Shown here: piece by piece, positions 33,121-47,125 of the stretch
Position numbering within the stretch: position 1 is the first letter of the stretch
Layout of the letters: each line of letters opens with the position of its first letter
Assembly (NCBI GenBank): GCA_900491605.1
Contig: UESW01004361.1
Span: forward strand, 808,475-872,474
Reading direction: 5' to 3'
DNA length: 64,000 nt
DNA from: Calamus simplicifolius
Lineage: Eukaryota > Streptophyta > Magnoliopsida > Arecales > Arecaceae
Notes under the pieces: model-generated
What the model saw: only the letters and a program-made list of their open reading frames with translations
Databases searched by the model: none
Told to the model about the DNA's origin: nothing
Program-made: the position numbers and the translations under genes

Positions 33121-34818
33121 TGTTGGCCCAGATGGCAACCCAAGAGGGGGGGGGGTGAATTGGGTTCTTAAAAATTTTAAGTCTTTTTAACTTTATTGAT
33201 TAATTAGCAAGATGTGCAAGTGAGATTAACTAATAAGCAAAGAACACAGTTAATAAAGAGAGATAGAGATAGAGAAAATGAACACGGCAAACACAAAAGT
33301 TTTATAGTGGTTCGGTGTATCCAACACCTACATCCACTCCCAAGGATCACTTGGGTCCACTATAATCACACCGATTACAGCTGAGTTGTTTTACAAGATC
33401 ACAACTCAAACTTGTTGTTTTCACCGGGATCACAACGAACCCAGCTGGTTTTGCGGGCTTACCAGCACAAAAACCCTACACGTTGTTTTGCGGGCTAACA
33501 ACAAACCTTACTCGTTGTTTTCACGGGATCACAACGAACCCAACACAAGCACTCCGGCTTGTAACGAGGTAAACCTACCTCCACTGATTCAATCCACTGA
33601 TTGAACCAGTAACCAAGTGAAATCAAAGTATTTTAACAAAAATGCTCCTTCTTGAGCAGATATACAAATTTAAGAATAAATAAAAACTAGGGTTAGAAAC
33701 GCCTGATGGTTTTCCGGATGATTGCAGCAATGGCTTTCTCCCTTTTCTCCTTGAAGAGTTGAATCGATGCCTCAGCAAGATTCCTCAATCGTTGATAAGC
33801 TTTGGAGAATGTGTTGCCTCTTTTTGAACTTGGAATGGCTGAAGATTTTGCACGTTGGATTGCTTTTTGCCTTCCTCTTGAGCTTTGAGAGTCGATCAAA
33901 TGATGCACACGAATCTCTCTCTCAAATGCAAAGATTGAATCTCTCCTTGAATCAAATGATTCTACAATACTCTCAGTTTTCCCTTTTTGATATTCAATAG
34001 GCTCTCACTATTTTCTCTCTTTTCAATCTCTCTTTTTTATTTGAATCTGGCTCCTCTATTTATAGATCCTGAAAAGATATAGCCGTTAGACACAGTAAAA
34101 TATAGCCGTTGATTCAAAATATTACCGTTGGTGCTGATGTGTCAACTCAAAAATTACCGCCCAGATTCCGGGGAGTCGGCTCGAGTACTGTGCGAGTCGG
34201 CTCGAACACGCGAATCCAGAAACGCACCAAAAAGAGAGTTTTCAGGGGTCGACTCGCGAAAAGCTGGGAGTCGACTCGTGACTTTCAGGGGTCGACTCGC
34301 GAAGAGCTGGGAGTCGACTCGAGAAGCACTCAAAAATGAGTCTTTCTGCCGTCTGAGTCGAGTCGGCTCGCACAGTCATGAGTCGGCTCGAGAAAGTTCA
34401 GGGGTCGACTCGGAAACTCTCGAGTCGGCTCGGGACTGATACAAAAATCAGAAACATTCTGATTTGCTTTGAAAATCATCCCAACCAATTTTGAAATATA
34501 AATATGACTTGAATAATGTTGATTTAACAGTAATGCTCAATTTCAAAGCATTTTCATTAATTCATTGATCTTTAAAAGAGTGGTATAAAAATCATTTTTG
34601 AATTCAAAAGTATAGCTCACTGAAACATATATTCAATTGATTCAAAAAACTCATTACACATTAACAGTTCATAGTTTCCAATTTGAAATTGCTCATAGTA
34701 AGAATATTTCATTGATTGACTTAACATGTTCATAGCCTTTTAGAAAGTAAAGTAATGTCTTTTGGAAATCATCAAAATCAATAAGTTGGGGCAATTATGT
34801 TTCAATAATTTCTCAACA
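33121..34818 (-). repeat. 3' LTR of SIRE-type copia element
   Basis: 1,698 bp; on the plus strand it runs from TGTTGGCCCAGATGGCAACC to ATAATTTCTCAACA. A purine tract abuts its 3' side on the plus strand. It includes a block of GAGTCGACTCG/GAGTCGGCTCG motifs at 34160-34435. Confidence 0.8.
34160..34435. repeat. Palindromic GAGTCGACTCG-type motif cluster, LTR copy
   Basis: About ten occurrences of GTCGACTCG or GAGTCGGCTCG in 275 bases. The variant CGAGTCGACTCG is a perfect palindrome. A second cluster of the same motif lies at 36490-36865 inside the element. Confidence 0.85.
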
Positions 34819-36227
34819 ATCTCCCCCTTTTTGATGATGACAAAAACATTGAGTATATGCATTAAATTTGAAAAAAATTGTATTCATAAGTTTATGTTCA
34901 TGGAAAGGCTCCCCCTCAATGAGGTAGCTCCCCCTATGAAACTCAATTTTATAATTCATTGTTTTAAAATTTAAGCCAAATATTTTAAAATTCTCTCCCC
35001 CTTTTTTAAATTGCATATATTAAAGATTTCAAAAAGAGATAAATTTAAATATTTCTCCCCTTTTTTGTAATCAACAAAAAGGTTAAGAAATACATTCAAG
35101 GTATTTCAAAACATCATATCTCAAATGAAATTTCATTAACATCAAAAAGCATTACATCAAAGTTCAATTACTTCAATAACTGCAAATTACATAGCAAATT
35201 TCATTACATCAAAAAATACATAAACTAAATAATAAAGAGAAATCATTTGCCTAGTAATTCTATTTAAGTGTCTAATAATCTTATGATTCCTTCCATTGAA
35301 TTTGCATAATCTTTTAGTTTTTGATCAACAAACTTGCTGCACTTGAAATTTTGTCTTGAACTCTGCATTGGTTTTATCATAAGTCTACCATCTCCACAAA
35401 TCCTTGAAGTCTTTCAAAGATATTCTTAAGCTCGGCATTTAGAGAGATCCATGAGTACCATTGAGAATGAAAATAAGTCAAGCCTTGAAGATAAAGTTTC
35501 CTTTAATTCATAAAGTTTCTCAAATTCAGTCTTCAATCTCTTGCTCAAAACTCTGAAACAGAGATCTAAGTGACTATAGTGTCTGAAAATCTGACAGAAG
35601 TAGACAGAGGTCTGATGGAGCAGATGTAGATGCAGAAGCAGGCTGGAATATGGATGGAGCTGGAACTGGGTCCAAAGAAGTCCAGCTCTCAGATGAATGT
35701 CTAGGTGCCTCAGCAGCTCTAATCCTCTTGACCTTTTCTTATCCAATTACCATTAACTTTCTTGAAGCCCATTCGGTGAATAGTGGCCAGTGAATAGTAG
35801 TCTGTATGTCTCAAATTCTTCTTGGGCTCACTATCACTAAATAATTCCTTGGCTTCTGAATAACTGAGTTAAGATCATACCATAGGGAAGACAAGATTTC
35901 CTTTTACTTCCACAATCAGCCATGTACCATAAAATCATGATGGGTAAGTTGATGGTTTGCCTGAAACTACAGCATCCATGAAAATATATCCCTCTCAGAT
36001 AAGTAGTCAAACCGGCCTGTCTTAGGGAATAGAATTCTGCTGCAGATGTTGTGTAGCAATCTTAAGTCCAATGGCAGCTGACTGGCGAAAACTTCTTCAA
36101 ATCCCTCAAAGTTTCTATTCAATAATCTGGTGAGGGCAGGAGATCTATCCTCTGGTTCAAAGGTGGAGGGTCCTGATAGGGTAAGTCCAATAGTCTAGAA
36201 AGATGATGGCAGAATGTTCAGACCCTC

Positions 36228-36464
36228 TCACAGTACTGACCAATCCATTGTCTCCTCTAGATAATTCTTATAAAACTCTTTCACCAGTGCAGGGTATGTA
36301 GGACAGTCTAGGGAGCATATTTTCTCAAATCCCATTTCTCTCAACTGTGAACCTACAATAATCCCTCTCTCAAACAAATCGAAATCAAACTTCCTTCCAG
36401 TGGTAATGACTCTACTTGCAAAAAGGTCTACCTGAGGAGTAGGAAGTAGGAGCAGGTGCATCAT
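36228..36464 (-). pseudogene. Envelope-position ORF fragment (putative plant transposon protein family)
   Basis: A 78-codon minus-strand frame with GRKFDFDLFE and PTYPALVKEFYKN, motifs typical of the plant transposon-associated protein that occupies the position after pol in SIRE-type elements. The flanking frames at 35426-35746 continue it in part but are interrupted. The role of this protein is unknown; an envelope function has been suggested for the family but is not shown. Confidence 0.6.
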
Positions 36465-36489
36465 CCGAAGAAGAAGACGAAGATCCCGG

Positions 36490-36865
36490 AGTCGGCTCGC
36501 GGACGGGTCGACGCACGGTTTCTTTCCTCTTCATCCCGGCGCGGCTACTGCTGGCTCCACGGGTTTTGGGGGCCATTGATTTGATTGGAGTGATTAATCG
36601 GAAGTATTTGGAAGATTTGGAGGGTTTGGGAGATTTTTGTAGAGAGAAACGAAGGATTAGAAAAGTTAGAAATGACCGTCGGGTCGACTCGTGCCCTAGA
36701 TATTCAACCTGGGACCACGTCGAGTCGACTCGCGCATAACCTCGAGTCGGCTCGCCTAAATCACAGAAAGAAATCCCGAACTCGAGTCGACTCGCTCATA
36801 CCAGGAGTCGGCTCCCAAGTTTCAGAAAACTCGAGTCGACTCCGGTACACACCGAGTCGGCTCGG
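36490..36865. repeat. Palindromic GAGTCGACTCG-type motif cluster, internal copy
   Basis: About nine occurrences of GAGTCGACTCG, GAGTCGGCTCG and close variants, spaced 20-40 bases apart, between the envelope-position ORF and RNase H. Confidence 0.8.
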
Positions 36866-37053
36866 AGACCATTTCAGAACAAAAAAATTGAAAATTTTCT
36901 GAATGTTTGAAATGATTCCGGATTTGATTTTGTGTATGATTCATAATCATTGAGTCTTGATAAATCATTTTGATATGAATTCTAGATACTATTTCCTTAA
37001 GATTTTGAGGAATTGAAAGAATTCTAGATGCATTTCCTTAAGTATTTCAAAAT

Positions 37054-37422
37054 TTATTCAAAAGGATTACAAATTCCTAATTCTCCTCTAAGATATTCAA
37101 ACCTTTCTTCACTTAGGGGTTTTGTAAAGATGTCAGCTAATTGTTCTTCAGTGTTTACATAATCTAAACAAATTTCATCATTAGCTACATGTTCTCTTAT
37201 AAAATGATATCTAATTTCTATGTGTTTTGTCCTTGAGTGTTGAATTGGATTTTTCGTTAAATTGATTGCGCTAGTATTATCACATTTTATGGGTGTCTTA
37301 TTAAGTTTGATACCATAGTCCTCAAGTTGTCGCTTAATCCATAGGATTTGCGCACAGCAACTTCCAGCTGCTACATATTCAGCTTCAGTAGTTGATAATG
37401 CAACTGAATTTAGCTTTGGCAC
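37054..37422 (-). pseudogene. C-terminal RNase H of SIRE-type copia pol
   Basis: 123 codons with NSVALSTTEAEYVAAGSC, CDNTSAINL and KHIEIRYHFIREHV, the standard end of a Ty1/copia polyprotein, then EEQLADIFTKPL. The frame is intact within this piece, but the N-terminal rest of pol is absent beyond 37425. Confidence 0.9.
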
Positions 37423-38849
37423 AACAAATCTCGGTAAGCCAAATTTGGTAGATTATCATCAATCACATCTAATGTGACTCCTAAATTATTTAGGGAACAT
37501 TGCCTTGTCAATCACATCCATATGTGATACCCTAAAGTTTGCCTCTAGATTAGACTGACCCTGACTTTGGCCAATTATGCCAGCTAATCTAGTTAAGTCA
37601 ACCCATTGTTCAACAATCAACTCCTCATAAGTACACTTAACCTCGGCTTTGGCACGACAAATCTCATGACCTAATGATTTTGTATCATATGAACAATGAA
37701 GGCTTATGACTTAATATTCGTAGAGGGATTCAGCGCATATAGGTTCCATCTACATCTACAATATTTGTACTATGCTAGGTTACATATTCTATATGTAGAT
37801 TTTAGATTAATCTCAATTAACCTTAATTTCATAAGATCCAATCTATGATTAGGACTCCTAATTAAATTAGGATCATGATCACTATCTAATTTAGGAACCC
37901 TAATTATGTGACCAAATCAATTGCTACCATCCTGATCAACCTTAATTGATTTAATCAATTAAGAGATTTCCTTAATAATGGCCAGATCAACTAATCAATG
38001 GGGTCCTATTTAGCATACCCTTCGATCCCATTAAATGGGTTTTCTCAGACAGCAAATGGAGCAATTAAAAACCATGATCAAACCTTTCTAGACACTAATG
38101 TAGTTAAGCCTAATTGATTAGATCAATTATGGGATCATAGGATCAAACAATAACATAGTTAAGTCTAAGTTTCCTAAATCTTTATCATCTATTACATTTT
38201 ATGATAACTATAGATAGTGATCTAGCTAGGGTGTTATGATAAGAGTTCTTAATTAAAATTTTAAATTTTCTTATCATTTAATTACATGTTATGACATATC
38301 GGTTTCACATCTCATGTAAATACTAATGTCTCTAACAAACCCTAATCATATTCTTGCCAAATATAAGATTTTAAATTCCATATGATTACATTTAATCACA
38401 ATCTTATCTTGATCCAAATATCCAAACTAAGTTTTCAATGTTCATTATCATAAGAATATCAAATCTTAATCATATCAATAATCATGTTAAAATTAAATCC
38501 TAAACATGATTTCTAGGATTTCAGCATATAGTATCTATCATGTATAAATAATAATTGCTATTTAACATGATACATATATGATTAAATCTAAATGAATTAT
38601 TGTTTATTATCATATAATAAATCTTTATCTCTGATATCACATATCAAAGTACTATATTTTAACATGATAATGAACATGCATAAATCTAAATAATATTGTT
38701 TATCATCAAATAATAAATATTTTATTATATTTTAGATTTATTATCAACATATGAAAACTCTTCATGATTTTAAGCATAATAAAAAATCATATTATCAATC
38801 ATATTGACTCAAGTATCCTATCAGATTAATGAATCTTAGCCTAAGGGGG

Positions 38850-38860
38850 CTCTGATACCA
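38850..38860 (-). other. Primer binding site (tRNA-iMet) of second copia element
   Basis: CTCTGATACCA, the complement of TGGTATCAGAG, one base from the LTR edge at 38862. Confidence 0.75.
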
Positions 38861-38861
38861 C

Positions 38862-40627
38862 TGATGAGAATTATGTATATAAGATATGAATCAAATTCAA
38901 ATAAACATTGCGGAAGATATAATATAAAATTTTCAGATGCCCAGAATCCTTAGGAACAGATTCATTAAATCTTAAATAAAATCTAATTTTATTCATACCT
39001 GAGTCCTTTATCGATGTAGATGAGGATGAAGCCGATTAATCCTTTGCCACTAGCCATCCACGTATCCGACCTCTAACGGTGATCCACGTGGAGAAGATGG
39101 GATGAAGACCTCCAAGGTATGAAGATGACACTACGGGAGAGAGAGGGGTGCTAGCACCTCTTGAATCCCCTTATAGAAGATATCTTTGAAGAAAGATCTA
39201 ATCTTTTTCTTCTCATGATCTACCTTCCTAGTAAGAAGGAACCATATTTATATGATGAAAAGGAAACGTTCCAAGGGAGAAGAAGAGACATCTTTTCATG
39301 GTAACGTCATGGTAACATTAATCCAAAGAAATAGAAGAAACTCCCATTGTCATTGTAACATCATAGTAACATTAATCCAAGGAAACGGAAGAAATTCTTA
39401 TTCTCATGGTAACGTTAATCCAAGTGTCACAATCTCAGCCTTTGATATTAGGAGTTGGTTATCTCATAACTACATGCCCCAATTTATACGTGTTCATCAT
39501 CGAACCATAGAAATTCATCATGCCTTATCCCATGGGCATGATTCCATCTTCACATGGCTGAGATTGGCCATCCATACCCGAATAATTAGAGCCATCCATC
39601 ACATGGATCAAGTCATATTTGGGTATCCAATTATTTATTCATCATATGCACAAATAATTTCTCGTTAACATTCCTTCTACTATAATGGATCATATCCATT
39701 ATTATTATATCTTCTTTAAATTGGGTCTCATCCAATCATTTAATTGATCATCTTATCAGAATTAAATCTAATTTAATTCTCATTTTAATTCATCCAAAAT
39801 TCTCCTTAATGCGTGTGACTCATTAGGCCCTTTAACATGTTGGCAATAATCATGTCCTAATCATAGACCCTAGGAATGATTGGACAATTCTTTGTCCAAG
39901 TCACCAACATGGTTATAGATCATGAGAGGCCTCTAGCAAAGCATCATGACCATCCAACTGCTAAAGGTTTTGTTGACGTGACCATCAACACCTGTCCATG
40001 AACGGTTACCGTATGATCAAATCCTTTCGTCACATATTCCAGATCAATTAGTGGTATGGAATGTGTCAACCATATTTGACACCCGTGGCTAGAGTGATGT
40101 TTGGATGCTGTCAAGGCATGACATTCCACACATGAGATGCAATGAAGATCTCAAGTCAAAGGATCACTCACACCATTGTCATTAGAGATCAACCATCGAT
40201 ACTATATAGAATATCCATATGGGATCTCTGTATGGGTCATCCAATGCATCGTTATAATAACGAGCATCCACACACCTATCCAAGTATCTTCATACTTCAG
40301 CTTGTGAAATCAGCTGCTCACCCCAAGGGTGAGGATATGCAATGTGTACTAGTCTCACGGTGTTCGATGGTGTCCAGTCCCATCTACACATCGACTAGGG
40401 AAGTTTAAAGAATCGAACCATAACGTGCAATTTGAATCTCATAATTTATAATCTCTATTACAAATTCCATATGCATGGCTCACATTCTTTTGGACTTTAT
40501 CTCACAGACATAATATATCAAATATATTAAAAGATATCTGGATAGATAAAGAAACCATTTTATTTGATTTGTATTCATAGAATGTATATAGCATCCAATC
40601 CGATTGGATCTAGGGCATACACTAATA
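38862..40627 (-). repeat. 5' LTR of second copia element
   Basis: About 1,766 bp, from TGATGAGAATTATG to TAGGGCATACACTAATA on the plus strand. In element sense it begins TATTAGTGTATGCCCTAG, close to the TGTTAGTGTATGCCCTAG start seen in many plant copia LTRs. There is no partner LTR in the window. Confidence 0.6.
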
Positions 40628-40654
40628 GACGATTGATAGGAGCGGTGGCATTAC

Positions 40655-42772
40655 TAGGGGTGCAACTCGGGCCCATGAAACTCAGGTTTCCCTCAACCCT
40701 AACCCTAACCCTATTTGTAAAACCTCAACCCTAACCCTAACCCTAACCCTATTTGTAAAACCTCAACCCTAACCCTATTTTTAAAAATTGGGTTCGGGTT
40801 GAGTTTCGGATTGAAATTCGGGTTGGTGAAAAAAAAAATTTGGAAAGACAATAAAAAAGAGTGCATCTGTGAAAGTAATAATCAACATATCAAAGATATC
40901 CATAATTTCACAAGCACCACCACTAATCTTGAGTCCAAAAACAAACTAAGCAATGAGCACAAGAATCCTACCCCCAACCTAGAGGGGTGGTCAATATAGT
41001 TATTAAGCCATTACAAACATGTCCACTTCTTATAATAATGCTATTGTTGACAAAATATTCTTGCACTGCCACCAACACAAAAACAATGAAATAGAGCCTC
41101 AACTACAAATCAAAAGAGTATGGCTGATGCGTACTGGAATCATAAAACAATAATAGTGTCGACAAGAACAATGCCCACAGAAGTCCCTACTCGATGCTAG
41201 TGGCTATTGGGACCAAAACAGAGTAGTGCGAGCATGCAACTGTTCTACCGAGGTCCAGCAGCTCTGCATGACGGATAAAGGGTACGAAACTTTGAGCCGA
41301 GTTTAATCCAAACTTTGTCCGTATGGGAGACATACTTGATGTCAGGAGCTGTCAAAACTCCAATTCCAGGATATGGATCACGAAGTGCGGCTCTCGTCAC
41401 CTATTCCTGGACAAAAAAGAACAGTGCCTCTACCAATCCACCTTGTCCCAGAAAAATTCGGCCTGTCTCCCAGGTAACTTGGGCAAAATCAAAACTTTAT
41501 TATTGGCCTTTCTTCTTCTTTTTTTTCAATCCTGTGTGAAACGAGAAGATGGCTCTGATCATAAGGCCATGATCCAAAGAGCTGTAAATATCTTGGCTTT
41601 GACTTTGAGTAATATCTTTTGGAGTTCTGAGACTCCCAACTGACCTTTGGCTCTGTCAGGGCTTCTAAAATATGGATGTATCAGCCATCTCTACAAGTTG
41701 ACGCATGATAGAGAAATTTATCGAGGCCGAAAGGAAGGGTGGAGAAATTTAAGATTTAAAATGCACAGAAAGTTCCTCACCCCTGTTTGATGATTTCAGT
41801 CCAAACTATTTGTGAATTGCTACAAATCCTCACCTTAACAAAATATCTCAGAAATCAGTCAGTTAAAATGTTATATGAAATAGAGCCTCTATTGTTTCAG
41901 TTATAGCTAGTCAACAATGTCAAGCAGGGACAATAACTAAGAACAGAAGCAGTTGATGCCATCAAGACCACTCTCCTCCATGTATTGGCTTTTCGGAATG
42001 CTAGTTTAGCACCTTGAGATGCCAGATAAAAAATAAATGTGGATAAAGAACCCCAACCCTACTCCATCTGGAGGAGATTGCTCAGTTCAGCGGGTCGTCA
42101 ACATACAAATCACTCAAAAAGAGCGACCTGCGATCCGGTCTGTTGAGCTTGAAATTTCCAAGTCATCACCGCAAGCACTCCTTCGAGAGGACGGAAGCAA
42201 CTAAACCCTGATTCTCGAGAAGATTTGGAGAAAACACTAAGACTATTTGAGGAGAGGAATCCCAAGACCCTACATACATCACAAGCTTTGTAACTTGTGA
42301 TTTCGTTGCTCATGAGCAGAGCATCACGGTCTCACGGATTCATGATGAAAATAAGGGAAGGAAATAAAAAGTAGATAAATAAAAATAAAAAAATACTTGG
42401 GATTTCGTTGCTCGCCGGTGATGATTGGAAAGATATGGTAGCTCCTAGGTCTGACGAAGGCAAGCGGCGGTGACGAATGGGAGGCGGGACTCGGGAGCTA
42501 GGGTTGAGAAACCAGAAAGAGGGCAAGTGGGTGAGCGAAGCGATTCGAGGCTTTGAGCAGAGCCAGAGATTGAGATTTGGGAATAAGTTATAACGGGTTC
42601 GGGTTATCCCGGGTCAGGTCGACTGCAACCCAAACCCGGACCGAATTTAAATCGGTCCGGGTTAAACCCGGATATTTTGGGTTTGGGTTGGGCAAAGGTG
42701 AGTTTGAGCACTGTTGAAATTTGGGTTCGGCGGGCTGGGTTCGGGTTGAACCCGGCCCAAGTTGCACCCCTA
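40655..42772. mobile_element. hAT element, second member, with foreign interior
   Basis: 2,118 bp with ends TAGGGGTGCAACTCGGGCC and GGCCCAAGTTGCACCCCTA and a perfect 8-bp duplication GGCATTAC (40647-40654 and 42773-42780). The target is the 40.6-kb retroelement remnant; the undisrupted target is seen at 44200-44215. Left subterminal CCCTAA blocks (40695-40785) and right GGGTT blocks (42590-42760) match the 714-bp copy at 21620. The 1.8-kb interior differs entirely and contains exon-like pieces but no recognisable transposase. Confidence 0.9.
41290..41480 (-). pseudogene. Unrecognised exon-like fragment inside hAT element
   Basis: On the minus strand this stretch is open with one stop over about 60 codons, including WETGRIFLGQGG and RDPYPGIGVLTAPDIKYVSH. 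The composition looks like a real protein and unlike the flanking repeats. I do not recognise the family. It could be a host gene piece captured by the transposon. Confidence 0.35.
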
Positions 42773-43039
42773 GGCATTACGATGCCCCATATCACCTGCA
42801 ATGAAGAGCCACTATCCCCAAGGACATGCGCCCCTCCATGATTGGCAATGCACCGATATCAACTACCTGGAGGTTTTATGCCCTTTTGCCAGACGAGGAG
42901 TGGACACGCATTGTCTCAGGGGTGAGGGGGCATCTGATGTGGTTGATCAAGCCACGTTAGGGCTAATGGGAGGTGTGACTGATGACGAGCTGAAGATTTT
43001 CCTTCGATAAGAGCTAGTTGCAGCGGGGGACCACTGCGG

Positions 43040-43490
43040 TAAGCAGCTACCCGAGCGCCTCCTTGACCTTCGAGACAACCGACTGATCCTTGTTTGGTCC
43101 CACATCTGGGTCCCCCCACCTCGGCCTTACGCCCTTCAGGTCGGCAAAGAAAAACTGGGTCTTTCACCCTTTAACAGACATAGGAAGACCTAGCTTGAGG
43201 ACTCGGCCGGGCCTGGGCTGGAACAACCACCAGCCCGACTGGTGGTGGAGGGTGTAGAAGTAGCGGAAGAGGGAAACCCTAGCCTCTATGCCCTGGAGGT
43301 GACACAACACTATGAAGCTGTAGATGGTCCGAATGGAATTCGAAACCAATTGCATGGGCGCTAGGAAATATCGGTCAAGGAGGTTATTGACAAAGGGAAG
43401 AAGGGGCAGACGAAGACCCGCCTTGAAGAATACTTCATACAAGGCGACTCTCCTAGGTCGGGAGGAGGTCACCCTATCATTGGGGGTGGG
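43040..43490 (-). pseudogene. Antisense ORF, PF04195-like, second copy
   Basis: Minus-strand reading from about 43490 gives FKAGLRLPLLPFVNNLL, a hydrophobic segment IRTIYSFIVLCHLQG and a C-terminal MSVKG followed by a stop where the copy at 23735 has the Trp of KGWK. The residue pattern is that of exon 1 of the antisense ORF at 23735-24382. No donor site or later exons could be followed. It is a fragment of the same retroelement-borne gene family. Confidence 0.7.
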
Positions 43491-44368
43491 AATGAATAGT
43501 CAAACACTACTCGAAATCCCATACTGGGCCCTAAGGTTCATCAGCTATTGGCCAATCAGGGTGGAGGTGGCCCCTTCCGAGGATTCTACTCTAACTCTAG
43601 GAGGAGGACCGGCCGGCAGCCATTGGGCGACCCCTGACGAGGGCCCGACTGACGACCCACCGTTGGGACAGAGAAACAAGGTCCTCGAAGGAAGAAGAGG
43701 AAGAAGAAGACCACAAAGGCATGGGAGATGGAGAGGTCCGTTGTCGCAAGGAGGAAAACCGGTCCTCGGGTGGGGTGAAGGAAGACCAAGAAGGTGAAGA
43801 GGCCATAAAGGAAAAATAGGAAAGGATCGGAGGGACTGACCTAGATAGAGGAGGAAGAACGGCAAGGAAAATAGTAAGGCTCAAGGAAGGAAGGCTTGGG
43901 TGGGTATGGGCTCAAAGAGGAACATGAAGGTCTTGAAAGCAAAGTATTAGGTCCAGAGCACCCCCCTGCTATACATCATTTTCAAATCATCCCGCCTAAT
44001 CCAGCCAACCATGTGCACACCCACTATTGGTGGTATTGCCTCGATAAACATTCGATGCACGGAGTGCGCTATCTTTAGCCAATCATGGGACATTGATTAT
44101 GTCAGCACCATGATGGCAATGATGGCGATTGCCTTTCCTTGGGTTCCAAAAGGACTCCACCATTTCAAGAAGAATTCCTCCAGATCTGACGGTTGATAGG
44201 AGCGGTGGCATTACGATGCCCCTTATCACCTGCATTGAAGAGCCACTATCTCCAAGGACACGCACCCCCCATGATTGGCAATGCACTGAGATCAGCCACC
44301 TGGAGGTTTTACACCACTTTCGCTAGACGAGGAGTAGACCTGCATTGTCTCAGGAATAAGGAGGCATC

Positions 44369-45129
44369 TGATGTGGCTGATCAAGCCACGTTAGGGCTAA
44401 TGAAAGGGGCGACTGACGGAACCTTGGCCTCAAACTCCAGGTCCCCCTCGGCCTCGGACTCTAAGGTCCCCTCAGCCCGGACTCCAAGGTCCCCTCGACC
44501 TCGGACTCCAGGTTCTCCTTGGCCTCGGACTCCAAGATCCCCTCAGCCTTGGACTCTAAGGTCCCCTCAGCCTCGGACTGCCTACAACCGCCACGTGACC
44601 CACCAACCACTTACATCCATGACGTGATCCACCAACCGCCTGCAACTGCGCGTGGCTACTGCCAGTTACGGTGCACGTCTGACATGATCCAGCCCACCTA
44701 CCACCTATGGCTCCACGCTTGGGAGGAGGCTGATAAGCAGGGCTATCCCTGACAAACCCAGGGGTGGTTGCGGCCTATCCTTGTCAACCATACCGCCAGT
44801 CTACTACTAGACAATAACATCTCGAAACAACAACCTTCCAAAAGCGGGTAAGAGGAACCTCTAGATAGGTATAAAAACCTTCGCTCATAATGAGAGAAGG
44901 GATCTAAACTCCAAGTTTCTAGCTAAAGTCTTTTAGTCCACTATTCCTCACTGTTTCTCAAGTGGCTTACTTGAGCATCGGAGGGTCCCACCGGAGCAAC
45001 CGGTCCCCAGAGGCTTTCTTGTAGGAATCCTATCGAGGAGGAGGCGTTAGGATATTCCCGAGCTGTCCTCTCCATCCTTCAGAACTACTCTGTTACCCGA
45101 CGTTCGAGGAACATGACTTGACGGCAACA
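44369..45129 (+). repeat. LTR of antisense-ORF element
   Basis: 761 bp from TGATGTGGCTGATC to GACGGCAACA, preceded by a purine-rich CAGGAATAAGGAGGCATC. TATAAAAA at 44870-44877 is a good promoter TATA box. A tandem array of 24-bp GGACTCCAAGGTCCCCTC units lies at 44440-44580. The second part shares GGAGGGTCCCACCGGAG with the LARD LTRs. Confidence 0.6.
44440..44580 (+). repeat. 24-bp minisatellite in LTR
   Basis: About six units built on CTCGGACTCCAAGGTCCCCT, moderately diverged. Confidence 0.8.
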
Positions 45130-45267
45130 TAGACCATTTTACCATGGACCATTGTACCACTACCACATTGATGAGTCAGGGATACCTCCTCACTCTTTGC
45201 CGGGTTGGGTTGAGATTTTTTTAAAAATTTGTTTGAAAATAATGTTTCAACCAAGTCTCATTCAATG

Positions 45268-47019
<1,752 letters not shown>

Positions 47020-47125
47020 ATTGATGATAGATTAAAATTAAATATATTGATCCCTATCATATATGCTGAAATATGGGATCAATATATTTATCCTAATTAA
47101 TTAAGGAAAGATCGATAAATACCTC

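Larger units (their letters stand above)
33121..37425 (-). mobile_element. SIRE-type copia element, 3' half
   Basis: A minus-strand Ty1/copia remnant inserted in Tat integrase. In element order it has the end of RNase H (37054-37422), an extra envelope-position ORF (about 35420-36560), a purine tract (complement of 34819-34835, AAAAAGGGGGAGA) and a 3' LTR (33121-34818). An extra ORF between pol and the 3' LTR fits the SIRE/Maximus lineage. Everything upstream of RNase H is missing; at 37425 the sequence switches to another element. Confidence 0.75.
37426..40627 (-). mobile_element. 5' end of a second copia element
   Basis: Minus-strand remnant made of a 5' LTR (38862-40627), an initiator-Met primer site (complement of 38850-38860) and about 1.4 kb of AT-rich leader down to 37426. 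No gag or pol frame remains. It is joined directly to the RNase H end of the SIRE-type element. Confidence 0.65.
40628..45129 (+). mobile_element. Remnant of an antisense-ORF gypsy/LARD element
   Basis: Two direct copies of the same segment (40633-40654 joined to 42773-42990, and 44195-44420) each end in a purine tract and the LTR start TGATGTGG(T/C)TGATC. Between them a PF04195-like ORF reads on the minus strand. Purine tract plus LTR start put the element in plus orientation, with a full LTR at 44369-45129. The same purine tract and LTR start occur in the LARD at 47126-52882. The partial duplication of the 3' end suggests unequal recombination. Confidence 0.6.

Noticed and set aside
43545..43884. 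Proline- and serine-rich minus-strand frames upstream of the second antisense ORF
   Set aside because: Two overlapping frames are open without a domain; they look like low-complexity leader sequence.
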